Positions 7,355-13,959 of a stretch of DNA of 17,958 nt are shown one piece after another. Within the stretch, counting starts at the first letter, position 1. Each line of letters begins with the position of its first letter. The notes beneath the pieces are model-generated. The model searched no databases. It saw nothing but the letters and a program-made list of their open reading frames with translations, and had not been told where the DNA came from. The stretch is from Chromatiales bacterium (lineage in GTDB: Bacteria; Pseudomonadota; Gammaproteobacteria; UBA6429; Thiohalophilaceae). A program made the position numbers and the translations under genes. The stretch is taken from NCBI GenBank assembly GCA_027001895.1, contig JALTLP010000153.1, positions 1 to 17,958 on the forward strand. The letters are read 5' to 3'.

Positions 7355-7849
7355 ATGCAGGCAGGATTTGAGCATGTTCATGTAAACAGCAATACTGCTG
7401 AGGATCAGGAAATAATGAGACACTATATACGTCACCCGGCGGATATTCCGATTGAAGTGATTGCAGAAAGATCTTCAAATGTGTTGAGTGATAACACTAA
7501 AAGGCAACTGAAAGTTGAAAAACTGGAAAATGTCAGCTTTGGTGGGTTGATGTTTCAGTCGTCTATTCCCTATGTGCAAAATAAAATAATTACCGTAAGA
7601 ATAAGCAGTATTACCCCCAGGTTTGAAGCCAGTGCTTCGGTTAGCTGGTGTCGTAAGTCTGGCCGTTCCTATATGGTTGGGCTTGAGTTTACGGACAAAG
7701 ATACAGAATTTAAGATACGAATGGTTGAACAGGTCTGTCATATTATGCACTACCGCAAAAAGGTGCTGGAAACCGAAGGTCGCACACTGGACAAGGACGA
7801 AGCCGCAAAAGAATGGATTGAACGTTATGCGTCAAAGTTTCCAAAGTAA
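7355..7849 (+). CDS. PilZ domain protein (c-di-GMP binding)
   Basis: A 164-residue cytoplasmic protein whose PilZ domain carries both c-di-GMP signature elements: RHYIR (R22 and R26, the RxxxR motif) and NVSFGG (N59, S61, G64, the [D/N]xSxxG motif). It is therefore likely to bind the messenger rather than be a degenerate PilZ. The region after the motifs (ITVRISSITPRFEASASVSWCRKSG, broken here by function: strands to about residue 115) fits the beta-barrel. A charged helical tail follows (KVLETEGRTLDKDEAAKEWI) with no other domain. AGGAAA at 7343-7348 precedes ATG 7355; a second ATG at 7415, with AGGA 4 bases upstream, would start right at the RxxxR motif. It is transcribed divergently from the YbhN-like gene. 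The target is unknown; motility or adhesion is typical. Confidence 0.9.
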   Translation: MQAGFEHVHVNSNTAEDQEIMRHYIRHPADIPIEVIAERSSNVLSDNTKRQLKVEKLENVSFGGLMFQSSIPYVQNKIITVRISSITPRFEASASVSWCRKSGRSYMVGLEFTDKDTEFKIRMVEQVCHIMHYRKKVLETEGRTLDKDEAAKEWIERYASKFPK

Positions 7850-7904
7850 TTAATTTCTGTACTCCCCGGGCTTATTCAGCTATTCATTAACGGCTTTTTC
7901 GCTG

Positions 7905-7910
7905 TATAAT
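7905..7910 (+). promoter_or_regulatory. Candidate -10 box for the gene at 7948
   Basis: A perfect TATAAT lies 37 bases before the start codon, giving a leader of about 30 bases. The region 17 bases further upstream has no good -35 (ATTCAT), so the promoter call rests on the -10 alone. Confidence 0.4.
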
Positions 7911-7947
7911 TCCGGCAAATTCCATTTAAAGTATTCGAGGAAAGATT

Positions 7948-8244
7948 ATGGCGACGACGGTTGATGAATTAACAGTGAATTATGAAGAAGATGGTCGAAT
8001 TGTATCGAGAGAGCTCGACAAGGTTATTCTTACCAAGGGCGCATGGTCGACAATTATTTTTCGCTATCAGGATCTGGATCGTAAGACAGACGAATTTGGC
8101 CCGGACAAATTCAGTATTCGCCGTTACCAAAAACGCAATGGTGAGTATCAGTACAAGTCCAAGTTTAATATTTCCAGCCGTGACCAGGCTCAGAAGGTTG
8201 TAAATGCATTAAACCACTGGCTAGAGCAGGAACCGGAAAAATAA
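7948..8244 (+). CDS. Conserved hypothetical protein, 98 residues
   Basis: A small soluble protein, MATTVDELTVNYEEDG..., with alternating strands and a C-terminal helix (SSRDQAQKVVNALNHWL). The motif LDKVILTKGAWSTIIFRYQ and the later FSIRRYQKR..GEYQYKSKFNISS are distinctive. I recall similar uncharacterised proteins in several proteobacteria, but I know of no function. GAGGAAAG just before ATG 7948 is a strong ribosome-binding site, and a TATAAT lies 37 bases upstream, so it appears well expressed and separately transcribed from the PilZ gene. It ends 21 bases before the convergent gene at 8266. Confidence 0.75.
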   Translation: MATTVDELTVNYEEDGRIVSRELDKVILTKGAWSTIIFRYQDLDRKTDEFGPDKFSIRRYQKRNGEYQYKSKFNISSRDQAQKVVNALNHWLEQEPEK

Positions 8245-8265
8245 TCCCTGCTTTGAAAAAAAGCG

Positions 8266-9744
8266 TTAGTAATTGGCGATATGTACCTGTTCTGCGTCCA
8301 TCCCCTGGGCGAGAAAAAAGCTGTTAGCAAATTCTGATAATGTTTCAGGGATCGAAGCATAAACATCAACATTCGATAAATCAGCGTGATCTTTTATCAG
8401 GTTTGAAAGACAGGCAGAGAATACATTCTGGTCGGGCACATTGTCTGTGCAAAGATGCCCAACATTAATTGCGGTATAGTTGAAGTTATCCAGTGCGTCT
8501 TTCCACGAGCGGCACTGGTTATGTAAATAGGGTTGCTCGGTCTGCGTGTTTATCCAGTAAAGATGGATATATTCGGACGAGTCCAGACTAAGTGCATTTT
8601 CAATAAGACTTTTAACCGGCGCAAAACCGCTATTGATGGCAATAAAAATAATCGGCCGGGTTGAATGACTGTCAAGAACAAAGTGTCCTCCAGGGCCGGA
8701 TATTTTAACACTGTCATTTGTTTTCAGATTATTGTTTATATATTCACTAAAAGTACTGTTGTCATTGTTTACATGGAACTGAACAAATGATTCATCACAG
8801 GGACAACTTGCAATAGGCAGCACTTTTTTCAGGTTATCATTCAGCGACAATTCAACTTCCTGTCCGGCTAGAAAACGCAGGCGATTGGTGCGCTGTGTTT
8901 TTAAGGTTAAAACGGTCACATATTTATTTAATGATTCTATTTTTTTTACTTTAGTGGTGAGCGTCTGATGAGGTATTTCATTTTCACTGCCGGCAATCTC
9001 TGCTTCAATTTCAATATCGGTAATCGCCGTATTGGAACACATTAAGAAAAAGTTCTGGCTTTTTTCTGCATTGCTAAAAACATATTCGTGTTGTTTAATT
9101 TTTTCTATTTTACCTGAAAGTAGTTTGGCCTTGCATTTGCCGCAGTTACCGTTGCTACAGCCATAGTTAAGTGCACTACCGGTGGTTAAGCCAGCCTCAA
9201 GTATGGAATTTTTACCTTCTACAAAATATTCCAGTCCGCTGGGAGAAATATGCACCTGAGCAGCCATAACCCGTAACAGATCATCTTTGCCAATAAGAGG
9301 TTCGAGGTCTGGCTGGTTGGTCGTGATGTTTTTATCGGTTGTTTGTAACCAGTCAAGCAGCTCCTGGTATTGCGAATTATTAGAGGACAGATGTTGTTGT
9401 AACAGATTAAATAACTGTTCATAGTGAAAAAGCGCAGTTTTGGTTTCAGATAATTCCTTACTAAGGGTTGCAATGCGGGCGGCCAGTGTTGCTGTATCGG
9501 GTGCGATCAGCTTCTGAAATTTTGCATAACGTGCACGTTTGAGGGCACTGGCAATGAACTCCTCAATTTTTTCAGCCATTGCATTATCTTCAAATTTTGA
9601 ATCGGGATACAGTTTTACCAGTTGGGAAAGTTTTACCTTACCTTCAAAGCTAGTGAGTTCGCCGTTCTGGATATGTTTCTGGATAATGCCGCGGGGCACA
9701 CCAACAATGGATGCAGCGCGGGATGCTGAGAGTAATCTGGCCAT
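8266..9744 (-). CDS. HTH-coiled coil-[2Fe-2S]-ferredoxin reductase-like fusion
   Basis: A 492-residue protein of unusual architecture. Residues 4-45 (LLSASRAASIVGVPRG..., then QNGEL and KVKLSQLVKLYP) look like a MerR/excisionase-type helix-turn-helix. Residues 55-135 are helical and probably coiled coil. Residues 162-250 form a plant-type [2Fe-2S] ferredoxin domain with cysteines C196, C201, C204 and C236. Residues 262-492 resemble an FNR-type FAD/NAD module. Its flavin motif, normally RxYS, is KKVLPIAS, and the usual CGPP near the end is YASIPE; the nucleotide-site SGFAPVKSLIE (372-382) survives. I recall similar HTH-ferredoxin proteins in some beta- and gammaproteobacteria, but no known function. 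AAGG at 9751-9754 precedes the start. Redox sensing at DNA is an inference; a working reductase is the alternative. Confidence 0.8.
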   Translation of the reverse strand: MARLLSASRAASIVGVPRGIIQKHIQNGELTSFEGKVKLSQLVKLYPDSKFEDNAMAEKIEEFIASALKRARYAKFQKLIAPDTATLAARIATLSKELSETKTALFHYEQLFNLLQQHLSSNNSQYQELLDWLQTTDKNITTNQPDLEPLIGKDDLLRVMAAQVHISPSGLEYFVEGKNSILEAGLTTGSALNYGCSNGNCGKCKAKLLSGKIEKIKQHEYVFSNAEKSQNFFLMCSNTAITDIEIEAEIAGSENEIPHQTLTTKVKKIESLNKYVTVLTLKTQRTNRLRFLAGQEVELSLNDNLKKVLPIASCPCDESFVQFHVNNDNSTFSEYINNNLKTNDSVKISGPGGHFVLDSHSTRPIIFIAINSGFAPVKSLIENALSLDSSEYIHLYWINTQTEQPYLHNQCRSWKDALDNFNYTAINVGHLCTDNVPDQNVFSACLSNLIKDHADLSNVDVYASIPETLSEFANSFFLAQGMDAEQVHIANY

Positions 9745-9750
9745 GGACCG

Positions 9751-9770
9751 CCTTAATGCTAATATTAAAG
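9751..9770. promoter_or_regulatory. Imperfect dyad over the ribosome-binding site of the HTH/Fe-S gene
   Basis: CCTTAAT at 9751-9757 and ATTAAAG at 9764-9770 are inverted repeats with one mismatch around 6 bases. The dyad covers the AAGG ribosome-binding site and lies just downstream of the candidate promoter at 9789-9821. A 20-base dyad is the size expected for a MerR-type operator, so autoregulation by the encoded HTH protein is possible. A translational hairpin is the alternative. Confidence 0.35.
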
Positions 9771-9788
9771 TGTTTTTATGCTTAACTT

Positions 9789-9821
9789 ATTATATATTGG
9801 CCTATATCTATCAATTGTCAA
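9789..9821 (-). promoter_or_regulatory. Candidate promoter of the HTH/Fe-S gene
   Basis: On the minus strand a perfect TTGACA (9821-9816) is followed by TATAAT (9794-9789). The 21-base spacer is long for sigma-70; using TATATA instead shortens it to 19. MerR-type activators typically work at promoters with 19-20-base spacers, which would fit the HTH domain of the adjacent gene, though this is inference. Confidence 0.4.
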
Positions 9822-9860
9822 ATTTGCGTTTTATTGCATGTTGTCAGAAAAATTTGGCAT

Positions 9861-9866
9861 TATAAT
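9861..9866 (+). promoter_or_regulatory. Candidate -10 box for the csd4-like gene
   Basis: A perfect TATAAT lies 43-55 bases before the possible starts of the carboxypeptidase gene. TTGTCA at 9841-9846 is only 14 bases upstream, too close for a normal -35. No FliA-type or sigma-54-type motif was seen. Confidence 0.35.
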
Positions 9867-9903
9867 AAAGTAAAATTAACAGGGTCATTGCAATACATAC
9901 AGG

Positions 9904-11238
9904 ATGATGTCAGGCATGTTACCAAGATATATTGTATTTACTGTACTACTTGTTTTTTATCATAGCTCTCAGGCAGCACTGCCAGAGCTGGAATTCAGCC
10001 TGCATAAAAACGGCAAGGCGAAAACAGGGCCTACCATGTTGCTGATTGGTGGTATTCAGGGCGATGAGCCGGGTGGTTTTACTGCCGCATCACTACTGGT
10101 TACGCATTACAGGATTACCTCCGGGCAGGTCTGGGTTGTTCCAAACTTAAACTTTGAAAGTATTATCAGGCGTTCTCGTGGTGTTTATGGTGATATGAAT
10201 CGCAAGTTTTCCAGATTAAAACAAACCGACCCTGAATTTGAAACCATACAAAAGATTAAACAAATTATTACCTCGAAGGATGTCGATATTATTCTAAACC
10301 TGCATGATGGCAGTGGTTTTTATAATGAACGTTATATCGACCGGCAACATAATCCGAACCGTTGGGGGCAGAGTCTTATTATCGACCAGGAGCGTATTAA
10401 CGGGCAGTATGGCAATCTGGGTGAAATTGGCAAAAACATTGTTAACAAGGTAAATCGGGTTATCCGGCAGCCCCTGCATCGCTATCGTCTTAAAAACACC
10501 CATACTGCTTTGGGTGACAAGGAAATGGAAAAAACATTAACTTATTTTGCGATTAATCATGCCAAGCCGGCCTTTGGTGTTGAAGCCAGTAAAAATTTTT
10601 TAACCCGTCGTCGAGCCTATTTTCATCTGCATGTGGTTGAAGCTTTTATGGAGCAAATAGGTATTGGTTATGAACGTAAATTCTCTCTGACAGAAGCCGG
10701 CATTAAAAAAGCCATGTACGATAAGCTGCAACTGGCCTTTTACAATAATAAGGTTTTGCTGGATGTGGCTAATGCGCGCAAGCGTCTTAACTATGTACCT
10801 TTCAAGAAAAATGCCGATATCCATTATTTTTCAGGTAACCCGCTGGTTGCGGTTATCAGTTCTAATGATCGTTTTAACGTGCGTTATGGCAATCGTAACC
10901 TGACCTACCTGAAACCGTCTTATTTTGAATATGATGATTCCTTAACGAACCTGAAAATGTCAGTGGATGGTCAGCCAAAATATGTCCGGCTTGGTAGTAT
11001 TGTTGATGTAAACAGCCACTTTAAGGTACATCGTCTTCAGGGTTACCGGGTGAACGTGATTGGCTTTACCAAAAAAGGTGTTCGTGACGAAAGTAACCAT
11101 GACATCAAACTTGAGAACATCCGGCATAGATATTCTGTTGACAAGCAGGCACGGATATTTCGTGTTGAGATATATCAGGGAAAAAGATATTGTGGGATGA
11201 TCCTTGTTCGTTTTAATTCTATGGAGCGAACAACCTGA
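9904..11238 (+). CDS. csd4: Csd4-like peptidoglycan DL-carboxypeptidase (M99 family)
   Basis: Closely resembles Helicobacter pylori Csd4 and Campylobacter Pgp1, which trim the tripeptide stem of peptidoglycan to a dipeptide and so set helical shape. A signal peptide (LPRYIVFTVLLVFYH, site near SSQA, residue 24) sends it to the periplasm. The zinc ligands match Csd4, including its atypical glutamine: Q52 and E55 in GGIQGDEPGGF and H134 in NLHDGSG. YGDMNRKF (95-102) is conserved. E227 in VEASKNF matches the catalytic glutamate. The remaining 200 residues match the two C-terminal beta domains (KYVRLGSIVDVNSHF, RIFRVEIYQGK..CGMILVRF). ATGs at 9904, 9907 and 9916 are all possible; AGGA at 9901-9904 is best spaced for 9916. 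A FliB-type gene follows 28 bases on, probably in one transcript. Confidence 0.9.
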   Translation: MMSGMLPRYIVFTVLLVFYHSSQAALPELEFSLHKNGKAKTGPTMLLIGGIQGDEPGGFTAASLLVTHYRITSGQVWVVPNLNFESIIRRSRGVYGDMNRKFSRLKQTDPEFETIQKIKQIITSKDVDIILNLHDGSGFYNERYIDRQHNPNRWGQSLIIDQERINGQYGNLGEIGKNIVNKVNRVIRQPLHRYRLKNTHTALGDKEMEKTLTYFAINHAKPAFGVEASKNFLTRRRAYFHLHVVEAFMEQIGIGYERKFSLTEAGIKKAMYDKLQLAFYNNKVLLDVANARKRLNYVPFKKNADIHYFSGNPLVAVISSNDRFNVRYGNRNLTYLKPSYFEYDDSLTNLKMSVDGQPKYVRLGSIVDVNSHFKVHRLQGYRVNVIGFTKKGVRDESNHDIKLENIRHRYSVDKQARIFRVEIYQGKRYCGMILVRFNSMERTT

Positions 11239-11266
11239 TAATAACAATTACAAACCGGATAAAATA

Positions 11267-12541
11267 ATGTCGGATATTTTTTCGCTGCCATACATGCAAC
11301 AGTTCCACTGTCTGGCAGATAAATGTGAAGATACCTGCTGCCAGCACTGGCATGTGCGTATAGACAGGTTGCATTACCAGCGAATGCTTGACTGGGTCGC
11401 GGATAACCCGGACGAAGAGCCGTTGTTTAAAAGAACGGTTTGTTTAAATGAATCGGAACTGGCATCGGATAAAAGTTATGCCTTTATTCGGATGGATGAA
11501 AATGGTTTTTGCCCCTATCTGAATGACAGGCAACAATGCTCATTACACATAAAGCAGGGCATTGATATTCTTTCCGATATCTGTGCTTTTTACCCACGAA
11601 TTATTCTGCAAAAAGACAAAGGTATGGAGTTGTGTGGTGCCTTGTCCTGCCCGGAAGTGGTGCGCTTATGCCTGGCTGAAGATATCGAAAACCATGTATT
11701 GTTAAAATCAGACAGTGATATTATGCCACCCAGAGAAGAAGTGCCGATACACCGCTCATTGGTGGTCGATGATTCCTCGCCGCTGTATGAAAAATATTTT
11801 TCTAATGTGCAGCAAACTTTTATCGATATTATCAAACTGACAGAATGTGACTATTTTACCCGCCTGTATATTCTTGCGAGTTATTCACATTCAATATCGA
11901 CAATTTATTTCAAGGATTGCGTTTCACTGGACACAGATGCACTGGAAAATTACCGGGTTCATGTTTTTGATAATGACTATAAAAATTCGGTTAGTCACTT
12001 TATAAACCAGTATGAAAATGACCAGCCACTGGCCTGTATTGTTATTTACTCCATCCTGATGTTAAAAAAACAACAGGCACCGGATGAAAAACTGACACAC
12101 ATGGTAGACGGTATTTTTAACCAGTATGCACAGCAGTTAGGTTTTAATGATAATACCGAAGTTGAAAATGCTACAGACTATTCTGTGGCATTTAAAAAGC
12201 GATACCAGATGTTTTCAAACCATGTTCATCATCAGGTTGAAGATTACCTGGTGAAATACCTGTTAAATTGTTTTCATCGGGAGTGGTTTATTACCATGCC
12301 AAGTGCCTTTATTTATATGCAAATGTTGTTGGTACGGGTTGCGATGGTGCGTTTTATTATATACAGCCGGGTTACGCCGGAAATGTCAGCTGAAGATATA
12401 AAGCAAATTTCGGTTGAAGTGATTTACCAGTTTGCCAGGGCGGTTGATCATAATATGCCGTTTTTACAGGTTGTCTATGAAGCATTGAGTGAACAGCAAA
12501 TGTTGCATTTTGATTATTCCACACCACTTATCAAGTTTTAA
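11267..12541 (+). CDS. fliB: FliB-type flagellin lysine N-methylase
   Basis: A 424-residue cytoplasmic protein. The N-terminal cysteine pattern FHCLADKCEDTCCQHWHV (C15, C20, C24, C25) is followed by GFCPYL (C82), C91, SDICAFYPR (C106) and ELCGALSCPE (C123, C128). This is the arrangement of FliB, which methylates lysines on flagellin. Salmonella FliB has been reported to use a [4Fe-4S] cluster bound by such cysteines. The remaining two-thirds is helical and poorly conserved. The frame opens earlier at 11204, but that would overlap the csd4 gene; ATG 11267 begins the family-typical MSDIFSLPYMQQFHC and has GGA 7 bases before. No flagellin gene is in the window, so the substrate is inferred. A terminator-like hairpin follows. 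Confidence 0.85.
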   Translation: MSDIFSLPYMQQFHCLADKCEDTCCQHWHVRIDRLHYQRMLDWVADNPDEEPLFKRTVCLNESELASDKSYAFIRMDENGFCPYLNDRQQCSLHIKQGIDILSDICAFYPRIILQKDKGMELCGALSCPEVVRLCLAEDIENHVLLKSDSDIMPPREEVPIHRSLVVDDSSPLYEKYFSNVQQTFIDIIKLTECDYFTRLYILASYSHSISTIYFKDCVSLDTDALENYRVHVFDNDYKNSVSHFINQYENDQPLACIVIYSILMLKKQQAPDEKLTHMVDGIFNQYAQQLGFNDNTEVENATDYSVAFKKRYQMFSNHVHHQVEDYLVKYLLNCFHREWFITMPSAFIYMQMLLVRVAMVRFIIYSRVTPEMSAEDIKQISVEVIYQFARAVDHNMPFLQVVYEALSEQQMLHFDYSTPLIKF

Positions 12542-12553
12542 CTGCGATTTCCA

Positions 12554-12599
12554 GGCGGTAAAACAACCCTGAAGTATGTGTTGTTATTCGCCGTTTTAT
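12554..12599 (+). terminator. Probable terminator after fliB
   Basis: GGCG at 12554-12557 pairs with CGCC at 12589-12592, and AACAAC at 12562-12567 pairs with GTTGTT at 12580-12585, with a small internal loop. GTTTTATTG follows. It lies 13 bases after the fliB stop. Confidence 0.5.
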
Positions 12600-12692
12600 T
12601 GCCAAATGTTTACATGGTTGCAGTTTTTTATGCCAGGAATTGTTAAAATAACAGTCTGATAACCGCTACCGACAGGCAGCAACGAGGATTGT

Positions 12693-13085
12693 ATGGCAGA
12701 ATTAAGTAAAGAAGACAGTTTATCACTGACCAAAATGATAATCGGGATTCTTGAAAGCTGGGGGCTCAGTGCCAGCCAGCAACATCGTTTACTGGCGTTT
12801 TCAAAAAAGGTGCCAGTGCGTGGTATGCGTCGTTTTCAGCAGGATCGAGCCTTTCCGGACGAAGCAGAATTAAACGAGCGCATCGAACATATTGTTGGTA
12901 TTCACCATGCTTTGCATACGACCTACCCACACAACCCGGCAATGGGACCTATCTGGATTAAAACCAGTAATAAACGTTTTAATAACCAGCCGCCTATCAA
13001 GTTAATGCTGGAAGAAGGTTTAAGCGGCGTGCAACAGGTGCGCGCTCACCTGGATTGTGCTTATGACTGGGAAATTAACCCGTAA
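12693..13085 (+). CDS. Xre/MbcA/ParS-type antitoxin-like protein
   Basis: A 130-residue protein. Residues about 10-45 look like the Xre-like helical N-terminus (LTKMIIGILESWGLSASQQHRLL, in two helices). Residues about 62-125 match the toxin-binding (DUF2384/MbcA_C) domain: RIEHIVGIHHALHTTYP, then KRFNNQPPIKLMLEEGLSGVQQVRAHLD. In RES-Xre and MbcTA modules such a protein neutralises an NAD-degrading toxin encoded next to it. Here no RES-type partner is visible: the next gene is on the other strand and cysteine-rich. Its role may therefore be regulatory, or the toxin may have been lost. GAGGA before ATG 12693 is a good ribosome-binding site, and the gene stands alone between a terminator-like hairpin and a convergent pair. 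Confidence 0.75.
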   Translation: MAELSKEDSLSLTKMIIGILESWGLSASQQHRLLAFSKKVPVRGMRRFQQDRAFPDEAELNERIEHIVGIHHALHTTYPHNPAMGPIWIKTSNKRFNNQPPIKLMLEEGLSGVQQVRAHLDCAYDWEINP

Positions 13086-13093
13086 CTTTACCC

Positions 13094-13555
13094 TTATTTT
13101 TTCCGGCTCTTGCGCCTGGGTCGGCCTTCATAATTGACAATAGAACGAATTAAATTCTCATAGGGTAACTGGTTGAGTCCACCGTATTTATCAAGGCTGT
13201 TGCTTAACAGGCCATAAATATTTTCGATTTTCCTGTCTTTAACCACTTCAATATTATTATCCTGTGCCAGGCCGATAACACTGCCCATTTGTACTTTTAT
13301 TTCTTTTGCGTGAGGGAGTGGCCCGACATGGTCGAGTAGCTTTAGTGCAAACAGCGATTTACTGCGTAGTATTTCAAGAAAGTCTGTACAACGCTGGCAA
13401 TTTTGTTTTGAGCGACAGGCAACCGCTTCGCGGTCAGCGAGTCTTACCTTGTTGGCCTGCTCGCAGCTTGTTTGTCGACTGTTAATGGCTTTTTCGTAGA
13501 CACATTTGGTGCTGATTACATGGCTGTATGTACTACGGTATTGATCTTCATCCAC
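13094..13555 (-). CDS. Cysteine-containing conserved hypothetical protein
   Basis: A 153-residue soluble protein of unknown function. Five cysteines lie in the first third: C18, C31, C47, C53 and C56, the last three as ACRSKQNCQRC. This suggests a zinc or iron-sulfur site. The middle has HVGPLPHAKEIKVQMGSVIGLAQ, and the end is very basic (GRPRRKSRKK), which could contact nucleic acid. The start is GTG at 13555, with GAGG 10 bases upstream; no ATG fits the same frame nearby. The gene begins 15 bases after the stop of the gene at 13571-13810 and lies in the same frame, so the two form a transcription unit. It converges on the antitoxin-like gene with an 8-base gap. I recall similar proteins in proteobacteria without known function. 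Confidence 0.65.
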   Translation of the reverse strand: MDEDQYRSTYSHVISTKCVYEKAINSRQTSCEQANKVRLADREAVACRSKQNCQRCTDFLEILRSKSLFALKLLDHVGPLPHAKEIKVQMGSVIGLAQDNNIEVVKDRKIENIYGLLSNSLDKYGGLNQLPYENLIRSIVNYEGRPRRKSRKK

Positions 13556-13570
13556 AAACAGCAGGCCTCG

Positions 13571-13810
13571 TTATTTTTCCCATTCCCTTACAACCGTATC
13601 TTCGCGTTTTTCGTGCAGACGTTCTTCCGCTTCAATAACATTTTCTGCGAAAATAATTCGATAGGTTACATCCTTGTTCTGTTCGTTTTCAATACGTAGT
13701 TCACGCGCTTTTTGTTTGGCTTCTTTATAAACTTTATATTCACCTATTTGTTCAATGTTTTTCACTAGCGTGGAAACACTGGGTAAAATTTTATACAGGA
13801 AATAAGGCAT
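13571..13810 (-). CDS. Small conserved hypothetical protein, 79 residues
   Basis: A 79-residue soluble protein beginning MPYFLYKILPSVSTLVKNIE. Strands flank a charged helix (YKEAKQKARELRIENEQ), followed by VTYRIIFAENVIEAEERLHEKRE and the ending VVREWEK. I recall a family of similar small proteins in sulfur-oxidising and other gammaproteobacteria, without assigned function. AGAGG at 13825-13821 gives a ribosome-binding site 10 bases before ATG 13810. It is the first gene of a pair with the cysteine-containing gene, and its promoter region carries a dyad at 13839-13862. Confidence 0.65.
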   Translation of the reverse strand: MPYFLYKILPSVSTLVKNIEQIGEYKVYKEAKQKARELRIENEQNKDVTYRIIFAENVIEAEERLHEKREDTVVREWEK

Positions 13811-13838
13811 GGTTTGCTAACCTCTGGAACGAAAGATG

Positions 13839-13862
13839 AAATAGTGACTATAAATACTATTT
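13839..13862. promoter_or_regulatory. Dyad in the divergent promoter region
   Basis: AAATAGT-N10-ACTATTT, a perfect 7-base inverted repeat, overlaps the candidate minus-strand -10 box (13859-13864). It lies between the divergent genes at 13810 and 13960. It could be an operator for either; no regulator can be named. Confidence 0.35.
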
Positions 13863-13887
13863 TAGATGGTTTCGCAGCATTATTGAA
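13859..13887 (-). promoter_or_regulatory. Candidate promoter of the 13810-13094 gene pair
   Basis: Minus-strand TTCAAT (13887-13882), a 17-base spacer and TAAAAT (13864-13859). The -10 matches consensus at 5 of 6 bases and the -35 at 3 of 6. It would start transcription about 40 bases before ATG 13810. Confidence 0.35.
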
Positions 13888-13959
13888 GTACCCTCAAGGT
13901 GATAGAAGGTTTAGAATAGCGGGCAGTACAATATTGTTGAAACAGGAATAAGCCATTAA

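Noticed and set aside
9840..9903. FliA-type or sigma-54 promoter for the csd4-fliB pair
   Set aside because: Neither a TAAA-N15-GCCGATAA-like nor a TGGCA-N-TTGC-like pattern is present.
13094..13555. RES-type toxin partner for the antitoxin-like gene
   Set aside because: The neighbour is on the opposite strand, is cysteine-rich with a basic tail, and shows none of the RES-fold pattern.
13571..13573. TAA as a nonsense mutation splitting one gene into two
   Set aside because: Each part has its own ribosome-binding site and looks complete, and the first part ends in a way typical of its family.
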